11,299 bases of DNA from Deltaproteobacteria bacterium (GTDB taxonomy: Bacteria; Desulfobacterota; Desulfobacteria; Desulfobacterales; SURF-7), in NCBI GenBank assembly GCA_019307665.1, contig JAFDJC010000087.1:1-11299 (forward strand), read 5' to 3'. This document shows positions 5,823 to 11,299 of the stretch, one piece after another (within the stretch, counting starts at the first letter, position 1; the number at the start of each line of letters is the position of its first letter). Position numbers and translations under genes: made by a program. The notes beneath the pieces were generated by a model, which did not search any database, was not told the origin of the DNA, and was given only the letters and a program-made list of their open reading frames with translations.

Positions 5823-7400
5823 TCAAACCAAAAAGGTTTCTCCAACCCTTGGCACCACCGCATCAAATCCATTTTCGTTTAAAAAACTACCAAAAGCAAC
5901 CGACTGGTTTTCTTCCCCATGGACAACAGCAATTTTTTTAATCCTCAAATCTGACTCTTTTAAAAATCGCAACATTTCATGTTTGTCGCCATGGGCTGAA
6001 AAACCCCCGAGTTCAACAACATGGGCTTTTAACGGGTATTCCTTGTTTAAAAAGCGGATCATCGGGGGTGCTCCTGCTCTGCCTCTTTCTTCATAGGCCA
6101 GGCCCTGCTCCAGGATGCGGCGGCCTAGAGTGTGGTTGGCCATATATCCAACGATCAATATGGTGTTGTTCGGGTTGTGGATTTTATACCGAAGATGGTG
6201 CAGAATACGACCGGCCTCACACATACCGGATGCCGAGATAACGATATGCGGCTTTTTTTCCTTCATCAGCGCCATTGACTCTTCAACGGACTTTGTGAAA
6301 TTGACCTGGTCAAACAAAAATGGGTTTTTACCTTTTTGCAGAAAAGCAGCATGGGTTTCCTGGTCATAAACTTCGGGGTGCTCACCGAATACGGCAGTCA
6401 AATTGGTGGCCAGCGGGCTGTCGACATAGATCGGGATACGCGGTACCTCGTTATTATCATAAAGTTCATGCAGTACATACAACAACTCCTGTGTCCGGCC
6501 GAAAGCAAAAGAAGGGATCAGTATCGAACCACCCCTATCCAGGGTATCGAGCAGGGTTTCTTTTAATTTGGGTCGCAGGTCGATTACCGGTTCATGCAGG
6601 CGGTCGCCGTAAGTACTTTCCATAATCATCAAATCAACATCCAAATGCTCTTTTGCAAAGTTTTTTGCAGGATCTTTTAGTATTGGCTTGCCAAAGCGTC
6701 CGATATCACCTGTATAGCAAATGGTGCGGAGTCGACCGTTGGCTTCATGAGTTATCATGCTGATGGCTGACCCCAGAATGTGACCGGCCTCGTAAAAAGT
6801 ATTGGTCAGGTTTTTACCGACTTGCAGCGGGTTGCGGTAAGGCACCCCGTCCATACATGACAGGGCCTGCTCAGCATCTTGGGCAGTATACAGCGGTTCC
6901 ACCCCTTGGAGATGATGCTTGTGAATCAGTTCGTCAATGACATCGGCATTCAATCTATGGCGATTGGTTTTTAACAGTTTCTTAATCTCATTTTTTTCAC
7001 GATTGCCGATTTTTTTATGGTTTTTTCCTGTTCTTATTTGTGACAGGGCACCGCGGACGGTTTTATAGTTGAGATACTGGGCATCCGATTCCTGAATATG
7101 GGCTGAATCAGGCAAAAGGTAGTGGCAGGCTCCTGCCGTAGCCCTTGTGCAGATCACACGCCCGTTGAAATTCGACCGGGTCATCAATGGGATACGGCCT
7201 GAATGGTCTATGTGAGCATGAGACAGGATAATATTAGTTGCAACTGCCGGATCAAATGGAAAGACTCGATTTTTTTCAGCGGTTTCTTTCCTTCGTCCCT
7301 GAAAAAGTCCGCAGTCCAGCAAAATATTGTCATCACCGGTGCTCATCAAGTGCAGTGAACCGGTCACTTCTCTTACCGCGCCGTAAAATGTAACGTGCAT
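5823..7400 (-). CDS. Metallo-beta-lactamase / beta-CASP RNase-like protein
   Basis: This is a predicted zinc-dependent ribonuclease of the CPSF73-like bacterial group, 525 residues. Metal-binding motifs are complete: HAHIDH (61-66), His207 in AGHILGSA and Asp232 in YTGDIGRFG. The beta-CASP motifs follow: ESTYGD (261-266), SGMCEAGRILHHL (391-403) and FSAHGD (468-472 region, His470). The RNA-metabolising C-terminal segment includes VVHGEE. It is some 50 residues longer than usual bacterial members because of a Lys/Arg-rich insertion (about 112-165) between the SAHIQESDAQYL and PLYTAQDAEQAL stretches. AGGAGA (complement of 7407-7412) lies 6 nt before the ATG. The gene converges on the operon with only 31 bp between stop codons and no clear terminator there. 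It is divergent from brnT. Nothing links it functionally to the lipid genes. Confidence 0.88.
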   Translation of the reverse strand: MHVTFYGAVREVTGSLHLMSTGDDNILLDCGLFQGRRKETAEKNRVFPFDPAVATNIILSHAHIDHSGRIPLMTRSNFNGRVICTRATAGACHYLLPDSAHIQESDAQYLNYKTVRGALSQIRTGKNHKKIGNREKNEIKKLLKTNRHRLNADVIDELIHKHHLQGVEPLYTAQDAEQALSCMDGVPYRNPLQVGKNLTNTFYEAGHILGSAISMITHEANGRLRTICYTGDIGRFGKPILKDPAKNFAKEHLDVDLMIMESTYGDRLHEPVIDLRPKLKETLLDTLDRGGSILIPSFAFGRTQELLYVLHELYDNNEVPRIPIYVDSPLATNLTAVFGEHPEVYDQETHAAFLQKGKNPFLFDQVNFTKSVEESMALMKEKKPHIVISASGMCEAGRILHHLRYKIHNPNNTILIVGYMANHTLGRRILEQGLAYEERGRAGAPPMIRFLNKEYPLKAHVVELGGFSAHGDKHEMLRFLKESDLRIKKIAVVHGEENQSVAFGSFLNENGFDAVVPRVGETFLV

Positions 7401-7525
7401 AAGACTTCTCCTGGTATCAGTAGAGATTTAGATCCAAATTTAACTGTTAGCTGATACTTTTCTTTGTAGATGCAACAGGCCGGGATTGCAAGTTGTTTGT
7501 GCATGAAATACGCTAATGTTTAGGG

Positions 7526-7553
7526 TTGACTTAATATACCAAATAGGTATATT
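7526..7553 (+). promoter_or_regulatory. Promoter of brnTA
   Basis: TTGACT (7526-7531) and TATATT (7548-7553) are separated by 16 bp. The -10 ends only 9 bp before the brnT ATG at 7563, so transcription would begin at or within a few bases of the start codon. Confidence 0.65.
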
Positions 7554-7555
7554 AA
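7531..7555. promoter_or_regulatory. Palindromic operator, likely BrnA/BrnTA site
   Basis: Perfect 10-bp arms TTAATATACC (7531-7540) and GGTATATTAA (7546-7555) flank a 5-bp spacer. The palindrome covers the spacer and -10 of the brnTA promoter. An extra half-site TATACC follows at 7557-7562, directly before the ATG. BrnA ribbon-helix-helix proteins are known to autoregulate their operons, and the position fits. Confidence 0.7.
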
Positions 7556-7562
7556 TTATACC

Positions 7563-7823
7563 ATGGAATTTGAATTTGATCCAAAAAAATCAAAGTATAA
7601 TAAGAAAAAGCATGGCATTGATTTTATTGAAGCCCAGGCGCTTTGGGAAGATCGAGATTTGTTGGAGATTCCCGCAAGAACGATAGATGAAAAGAGATTT
7701 TTAATTGTTGGAAAAATAGGAGCAAAATACTGGTCAGGGATTATCACATATCGTGATGAGAGTGTTAGAATTATCTCCGTGCGTCGGGCAAGAAACGAGG
7801 AGATTGAGCTATATGAAAGCTAA
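7563..7823 (+). CDS. brnT: BrnT family toxin (RelE-like ribonuclease)
   Basis: The 86-residue protein has the BrnT layout: FEFDPKKSKYNKKKHGIDF at the N-terminus (the family's FxWDpxKaxxNxxKHGvxF pattern), a central strand region (FLIVGKIGAKYWSGIITYR) and the closing RIISVRRARNEEIELYE. Family members are small RNases that block translation and are neutralised by BrnA. ATG 7563 has no Shine-Dalgarno in front of it, because the operator and -10 occupy that space, so a leaderless transcript is likely. The antitoxin start overlaps its end by 11 bp. The gene looks more AT-rich than the neighbouring acyl-CoA synthetase, consistent with a horizontally moving module, though I have not measured this. 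Confidence 0.9.
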   Translation: MEFEFDPKKSKYNKKKHGIDFIEAQALWEDRDLLEIPARTIDEKRFLIVGKIGAKYWSGIITYRDESVRIISVRRARNEEIELYES

Positions 7824-8043
7824 AGACTTTGACAAAAAGTTTGAAGAGGGCGGGAGCATTATTAAGCATCTGGATCTTTTAAAGGCCAGGCGACCTGAGC
7901 AAGAACAAAAAAGAGTCAATGTTGATTTTCCGCTTTGGATGATTCAGTCTCTTGATAAAGAGGCTAAACGGCTTGGTGTTCCCCGGCAGTCAATTATCAA
8001 GATTTGGCTTGCAGAAAGATTGCAGAAGTCCTCAGTCCTGTAA
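7813..8043 (+). CDS. brnA: BrnA family antitoxin (ribbon-helix-helix)
   Basis: The 76-residue protein begins MKAKDFDKKFEEGGSI and has a C-terminal ribbon-helix-helix segment (about 34-72: KRVNVDFPLWMIQSLDKEAK, then RLGVPRQSIIKIWLAERL) typical of CopG/BrnA antitoxins. It should bind BrnT through its N-terminal half and the operon operator through its C-terminal half. ATG 7813 is chosen because GAGGAG (7797-7802) precedes it and the family begins MKAK. The in-frame ATG at 7753 would add 20 unrelated residues buried in brnT. The 11-bp overlap with the brnT stop suggests translational coupling. It ends just before a strong hairpin. Confidence 0.9.
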   Translation: MKAKDFDKKFEEGGSIIKHLDLLKARRPEQEQKRVNVDFPLWMIQSLDKEAKRLGVPRQSIIKIWLAERLQKSSVL

Positions 8044-8049
8044 AAAACA

Positions 8050-8075
8050 AAGGGCGAACATAAATGTTCGCCCTT
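8050..8075. terminator. Bidirectional terminator between brnA and the acyl-CoA synthetase
   Basis: A perfect 12-bp stem (AAGGGCGAACAT 8050-8061, ATGTTCGCCCTT 8064-8075) has a 2-base centre. Read leftward it is followed by a T-rich run (complement of 8041-8049), which makes it a good terminator for the minus-strand synthetase gene. Read rightward the T-rich tail is weaker (TTGCATGTTTTGG) but the stem directly follows the brnA stop. Confidence 0.8.
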
Positions 8076-8094
8076 GCATGTTTTGGTTTAAGAT

Positions 8095-8123
8095 TTTAAA
8101 GACATCCGGTGTTGTCTTTTAAA
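8095..8123. other. Second AT-rich hairpin downstream of the synthetase gene
   Basis: TTTAAAGACA (8095-8104) pairs with TGTCTTTTAAA (8113-8123) around an 8-base loop, with one bulged T. It lies between the synthetase stop and the main terminator and may add to termination or 3' end stability. Confidence 0.4.
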
Positions 8124-8140
8124 ACACTATTTTCAGGCCA

Positions 8141-9823
8141 TCACTTTTCCCACACAACCGGCTTTTTCTGACTGTACCAATCGTCGGCAAAAGCACCATA
8201 GGCGTCTTCGAGCGTGGCGCGTTTAATTTTCATGGTCGGTGTTAGAAAGCCGTTGTCCGGTAGCCACTCGGTTTTGGCAACAGCCAGGAAGGCCAGATGC
8301 TCGTGATGCGGCAGAGAGCTATTCACTGTCTTGAAATGCTCCTCAAGTTCGCTTTCGATGGCTGATTTTTCTCCCCGCTCAAGTCCTTCTCTGGCATCTT
8401 CAGACAGCATCACCACCCCGTACGGTTGCGGGTAACCAGTCCCGCTTACGCAGCAGGCTTCCACGCGCGGATGGTTCGAAAGAAGGTTTTCAATGGGAGC
8501 CGGTGCAACATATTTGCCCTTTGATGTCTTGAATATTTCTTTGGCCCGGCCAGTGATTTTGAGACGTCCCTTCTCGTCGATTTCTCCGAGATCGCCTGTT
8601 TTGAGAAAGCCATCTTCGGTCAAGTCCTCTTTGGTTTTCTCGGGCATCTTGTAGTATCCCATCATGGTACCTATGCTTTTAACGAGAATCTCGCCTTGTT
8701 CGCTGATTTTCTGTTGCACGCCGGGAACTGGTGAACCCACGTAACCGGCCCGAACTTCACCGGGCTTTGTGATATGTGAGTAGGAGAAATTTTCGGTCAT
8801 TCCATAGCCTTCAAGCAGCTCGAGCCCCAGGTTTCGATACCATTCGATAACTTCTTTAGGGATCGGTGCCGAGCCGGAACCGGCAAATCGGACATGATTC
8901 AGTCCAAGTTGGGTGAGGATCTTCTTTTTAACAATGCCTTTGAGAATCGGAATTTTAAGCAGTTTATTGAGCTTCTCCGGCGGCATTTTTTTGAAAACAC
9001 CGAGCTGGAACTTAAGCCACAGCCGCGGCACTGAGATGAACAGGGTGGGGCGGGCCCGTTGCAGATCCTGAATAAATGTGTCGAGGCATTCGACAAAATA
9101 CATTAGGAAACCGGCATAAAACGAGTGTGCCTCTACGACCCAGCGCTCAAATGCGTGCGACATAGGGAGATATGACAATACGCGATCATCTGAGTTTGTG
9201 TTTAGAAATTCCGTGACACCCTTGGCACACTGGTGCATTGAGCCAAAGCTAAGCATGACTCCTTTGGGCTTGCCGGTACTTCCGGATGTATAGATGATAG
9301 TCGACACTTCGTCGGGGGAGCGTTCTGCCGGCTCAGTGAGCGGTTCATGTTTAGCAACTATGTCATCCCACTGTTCATGGTCATTATCAGGAGCAAGGGG
9401 GAAAGCGATCATTTGCAGACCGTCGGGTACGCCTTTCTTCATATCGTCCCATATCGGATCGAGCTTGCCGACAAAGAGGAGCTTCGATTCCGAATGCTCT
9501 ATCGTATACTGGACAATGTCAGCTGTAAGAGTCGGAAAAATTGGAATGCTGACATGCCCTGCCATCCATATGGCCAGGTCCGCCATGACCCAATGGGCAC
9601 AGTTTTTAGAACAGATTGCAATATGGCTGCGTTCGGGAAAGTCGAGGCTTTTTAGATAAGCGGCCATGCGACGGGCTTCAAGAATTGCCTGTCTCCAAGT
9701 CCAGGTCTTAACATTTGCATCACCGCCTCCCATCGGTTGAGTAAAGTACATTTGATCCGGAGCGTTTTTTTCCCAGTAGTAGGCGCATTCCAGTAAGTTT
9801 TTACTGTCAGTCATGGGTTTCAT
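8141..9823 (-). CDS. Long-chain fatty-acyl-CoA synthetase (AMP-binding)
   Basis: This enzyme is predicted to activate long-chain fatty acids with ATP and CoA to acyl-CoA via an acyl-adenylate. It has 560 residues from the chosen ATG. Adenylate-forming motifs are in order: IIYTSGSTGKPKGVM (176-190, P-loop), LPMSHAFERW (219-228), EGYGMTE (338-344), TGDLGEID (409-416), GRAKEIFKTSKGKYVAP (425-441) and the C-terminal PTMKIKR (529-535) with the catalytic-type Lys. The stretch FVECLDTFIQDLQRARPTLFISVPRLW (243-269 region) is typical of bacterial FadD15/COG1022-type synthetases. The frame stays open 32 codons further upstream, but AGGGGG (complement of 9830-9835) sits 6 nt before ATG 9823 and the family similarity begins there. 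It has its own promoter, so it is a single-gene transcript. Its product is the natural ligand class of FadR. Confidence 0.9.
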   Translation of the reverse strand: MKPMTDSKNLLECAYYWEKNAPDQMYFTQPMGGGDANVKTWTWRQAILEARRMAAYLKSLDFPERSHIAICSKNCAHWVMADLAIWMAGHVSIPIFPTLTADIVQYTIEHSESKLLFVGKLDPIWDDMKKGVPDGLQMIAFPLAPDNDHEQWDDIVAKHEPLTEPAERSPDEVSTIIYTSGSTGKPKGVMLSFGSMHQCAKGVTEFLNTNSDDRVLSYLPMSHAFERWVVEAHSFYAGFLMYFVECLDTFIQDLQRARPTLFISVPRLWLKFQLGVFKKMPPEKLNKLLKIPILKGIVKKKILTQLGLNHVRFAGSGSAPIPKEVIEWYRNLGLELLEGYGMTENFSYSHITKPGEVRAGYVGSPVPGVQQKISEQGEILVKSIGTMMGYYKMPEKTKEDLTEDGFLKTGDLGEIDEKGRLKITGRAKEIFKTSKGKYVAPAPIENLLSNHPRVEACCVSGTGYPQPYGVVMLSEDAREGLERGEKSAIESELEEHFKTVNSSLPHHEHLAFLAVAKTEWLPDNGFLTPTMKIKRATLEDAYGAFADDWYSQKKPVVWEK

Positions 9824-9829
9824 TATTTT

Positions 9830-9835
9830 CCCCCT
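9830..9835 (-). promoter_or_regulatory. Ribosome binding site selecting ATG 9823
   Basis: On the minus strand AGGGGG is spaced 6 nt from ATG 9823. The other in-frame ATGs upstream give an N-terminal extension without family resemblance, and the farthest overlaps the -35 region. Confidence 0.75.
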
Positions 9836-9838
9836 CAT

Positions 9839-9866
9839 GTTTTTAAATGGTTTTATGTTTAAAAAC
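9839..9866. promoter_or_regulatory. AT-rich inverted repeat in the synthetase 5' leader
   Basis: GTTTTTAAA (9839-9847) and TTTAAAAAC (9858-9866) form perfect 9-bp arms with a 10-base loop, between the predicted transcription start and the ribosome binding site. It could be an operator or an mRNA hairpin; nothing in the window names a factor. Confidence 0.4.
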
Positions 9867-9890
9867 CTGATATAGCCATCGTTTTTTATT

Positions 9891-9919
9891 TCTATATTGA
9901 AAAAGCGATTATGTGTCAA
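9891..9919 (-). promoter_or_regulatory. Promoter of the acyl-CoA synthetase gene
   Basis: On the minus strand TTGACA (9919-9914) and TATAGA (9896-9891) are separated by exactly 17 bp, giving a leader of roughly 60 nt before ATG 9823. Confidence 0.65.
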
Positions 9920-10101
9920 GTAGAATAGTTATGAAAAATTTTAACGACATAGACAGGATATCGGGAAGGTTCATGGCTTAATGAAATCGGTTTTTGATTG
10001 ATCCAGTAGATACACCACGGGTATTCTGACTTGAAATGTTTTAGCTGTTTGATTAATGTCTTAAGCTGATACTGGATGAATAGATTTATTTGAGGTAATG
10101 A
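9920..10101. other. Intergenic stretch between divergent genes
   Basis: This AT-rich spacer upstream of the hydrolase has no convincing gene. GAGG at 10092-10095 is the ribosome binding site for ATG 10102. I could not pick a confident promoter for the hydrolase here. Confidence 0.5.
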
Positions 10102-11019
10102 ATGACAGAGGTCATGGTAAGTAAAACTGAAATGCAAACAGTGGGTGATGTGCCGGTCGAAATTTTCTGGATCCTAACAGAAGATGGGGCGGAAATCGCT
10201 GTCAGTCATATTCAAACAGAACATCCTGTGGTGGCTGTAAACTCGGTGATTCTCCTTCATGGAACTTATTCCAAAAGAAATTTCTGGCTGTCTCCCAAGG
10301 GTGTCGGACTGGGTTCGTTTTTGGCTGAATCCGGATTCGACGTCTGGATTCCTGAATTGAGGGGACATGGCCTGTCGCCAAAAAATGAAAATTTTTCCGA
10401 CATCACTGCTGAACAGCAGATTCGATATGACATTCCGGCCATCCAGCAGTATGTTCATAGCCGGTCGGGGACTGGCCAATCGTGGGTGGGACACTCTTTT
10501 GGCGGTGTTTATATTCTTGGTGCACTTTCCTGCCAATGGCTTGATCAAAATATCATGTCGCATCTTATAACTTTTGGAAGCCAGATTTCAAAGGGAGAGT
10601 CTTTCCTGAAGATTCCCGGCGTCGCATGGGCCTGTTCGTTGATTTTAAAGCAACTCGGATATTTTCCGGCGCCCAGGCTGGGGTTGGGGCCTGAAGTTGA
10701 GGCAGCAGCTGCAATGATTGAAGTGATCGGATGGAAAAAATTTCTTGGAAAATGGACAAACTCCAAAGGTTTTTGCTATTGGGACGGCATGGGCAGGATT
10801 CATATTCCTGTTGACGCGTTTGCAGGTGCTGCTGATAAAAACGATTCTCCCGAGGGGTGCCGAACGATGTTTGACAGTATCGGCAGCAAAAATAAAACCT
10901 TTACAATTTTGGGAAAAAAGGACGGTTTTCTTGTGGATTATGATCACACAGGTATGATTGTCAGCAAAGAATCAAAAGAGGAAATCTGGCCCATGGTGGC
11001 CCGTCTGTTGCAACGATAA
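10102..11019 (+). CDS. Alpha/beta-fold hydrolase (lipase/esterase-like)
   Basis: This serine hydrolase of 305 residues has its substrate unassigned. Visible fold marks are the oxyanion-hole strand VILLHGTYSKRNFW (49-62), PELRGHGLS (84-92), the nucleophile elbow GHSFGG (130-135, Ser132), a probable acid in AGAADKNDS (Asp245 or Asp248) and the catalytic His282 in YDHTGMIVS. The region 160-230 is a cap rich in hydrophobic residues (PGVAWACSLILKQLGYFPAP). There is no N-terminal signal peptide, so the protein should be cytoplasmic. The layout resembles acyl-ester lipases and related hydrolases. The ATG is set 6 nt after GAGG; ATG 10114 is a less likely alternative. The gene is divergent from the acyl-CoA synthetase, and release of fatty acids for that enzyme is plausible but unproven. 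Confidence 0.8.
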   Translation: MTEVMVSKTEMQTVGDVPVEIFWILTEDGAEIAVSHIQTEHPVVAVNSVILLHGTYSKRNFWLSPKGVGLGSFLAESGFDVWIPELRGHGLSPKNENFSDITAEQQIRYDIPAIQQYVHSRSGTGQSWVGHSFGGVYILGALSCQWLDQNIMSHLITFGSQISKGESFLKIPGVAWACSLILKQLGYFPAPRLGLGPEVEAAAAMIEVIGWKKFLGKWTNSKGFCYWDGMGRIHIPVDAFAGAADKNDSPEGCRTMFDSIGSKNKTFTILGKKDGFLVDYDHTGMIVSKESKEEIWPMVARLLQR

Positions 11020-11042
11020 CCGGCTGTGCCGATTACAGTTCA

Positions 11043-11072
11043 TAATCGTAATCTTACTCTTAATCATAATCT
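11043..11072 (+). repeat. Five tandem 6-bp units, consensus TAATCT
   Basis: The units read TAATCG, TAATCT, TACTCT, TAATCA, TAATCT without gaps, between the hydrolase stop and the right inverted repeat. Nothing else is seen in 11020-11096 apart from a small hairpin (CGGC 11021-11024, GCCG 11028-11031) without a T run. Confidence 0.8.
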
Positions 11073-11096
11073 CAACAAGTTGCAAGAGACAGATAA

Positions 11097-11210
11097 CAGG
11101 ACTTTCCCCATTTTTTTTATACTTCAAATAAAAATAGCTGCCGCTTACTCGGGTGGCCCAGACAACTCGTTGTCTGGGTGCGCCGGCACAAGAAGCCTGC
11201 AATAATCGGA
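11097..11210 (-). repeat. Right copy of 114-bp inverted repeat
   Basis: This is the reverse complement of 1-114, with mismatches only at 11209 and 11185. Outside the match, 11211-11299 is unrelated to anything else in the window. No transposase, integrase or other recombinase gene lies between the copies, and I see no target-site duplication at the inner edges. Confidence 0.95.
11157..11178. repeat. Perfect palindrome inside right repeat
   Basis: Arms CCCAGACAAC and GTTGTCTGGG surround a TC centre, mirroring 33-54 of the left copy. Confidence 0.9.
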
Positions 11211-11299
11211 AATAAACGATTGAAGACAGACAAACTTGGAAAAATCAAAATGAGAAGGAAATATATCGTCAAAAACTTCTTTTGTTAATCCCTTCTCGC

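Noticed and set aside
5792..5839. Terminator between the convergent operon and beta-CASP gene
   Set aside because: Only 4-5 bp stems (GCAA/TTGC, AAACC/GGTTT) are visible, too weak to call.
7414..7457. GTATCAG / CTGATAC inverted pair upstream of the beta-CASP gene
   Set aside because: 7-bp arms with a 30-base gap are expected by chance; no promoter alignment supports an operator.
9863..9879. Possible second FadR site in the acyl-CoA synthetase leader
   Set aside because: Only CTGAT-like similarity on one half; the GACC half is absent.
9916..10137. Minus-strand 73-codon open frame upstream of the synthetase
   Set aside because: It has no recognisable family or composition typical of a protein, and it overlaps both the hydrolase start and the synthetase promoter; treated as chance.
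11250..11288. Short ATG frame after the right repeat (12 codons)
   Set aside because: Too short, no ribosome binding site and no family; not supported as a gene.
1..11299. CRISPR array, tRNA, rRNA, phage or transposase genes
   Set aside because: None seen; repeats present are inverted or short tandem, without spacer-repeat periodicity.

Overview
The window reads as chromosomal DNA of a Gram-negative bacterium of moderate, rather AT-leaning base composition. Gene content (a FadR-type regulator, a GlpD-like dehydrogenase, an FGGY kinase and an alkyl-DHAP-synthase-like flavoprotein in one operon; a beta-CASP metallo-beta-lactamase; BrnTA; a long-chain acyl-CoA synthetase) suggests a Desulfobacterota/deltaproteobacterial lineage such as the Desulfobacterales. 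This is inferred from gene style only; there is no rRNA or other marker, so the taxonomy is tentative.

Layout. Positions 1-114 and 11097-11210 are two copies of a 114-bp repeat in inverted orientation (112/114 identical, no gaps), so the gene block is bracketed by long inverted repeats. Inside the left copy is a promoter (TTGACA, 17 bp, TATGAC) overlapped by a FadR-operator-like site, followed by a four-gene + strand operon (200-5791): fadR-like regulator, GlpD-like glycerol-3-phosphate dehydrogenase, FGGY kinase, AGPS-like FAD enzyme. A beta-CASP RNase-like gene converges on it (7400-5823, minus). A brnT-brnA toxin-antitoxin pair (7563-8043, plus) follows, with a palindromic operator over its promoter. 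A bidirectional terminator separates it from a minus-strand long-chain acyl-CoA synthetase (9823-8141). The last gene is a + strand alpha/beta hydrolase (10102-11019), followed by a 6-bp tandem repeat and the right inverted repeat.

How the genes may work together (inference). The operon supplies and uses dihydroxyacetone phosphate: the kinase would phosphorylate glycerol or a related polyol, GlpD would oxidise glycerol-3-phosphate to DHAP, and the AGPS-like enzyme would exchange an acyl for an alkyl chain on acyl-DHAP, the committed step to ether lipids. Control by a fatty-acyl-CoA-type regulator, plus a nearby acyl-CoA synthetase and a possible lipase/esterase, points to a glycerolipid or ether-lipid module. 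The beta-CASP protein and BrnTA look like unrelated passengers. The acyltransferase and the fatty-alcohol-forming enzyme needed for a complete ether-lipid pathway are not in the window.
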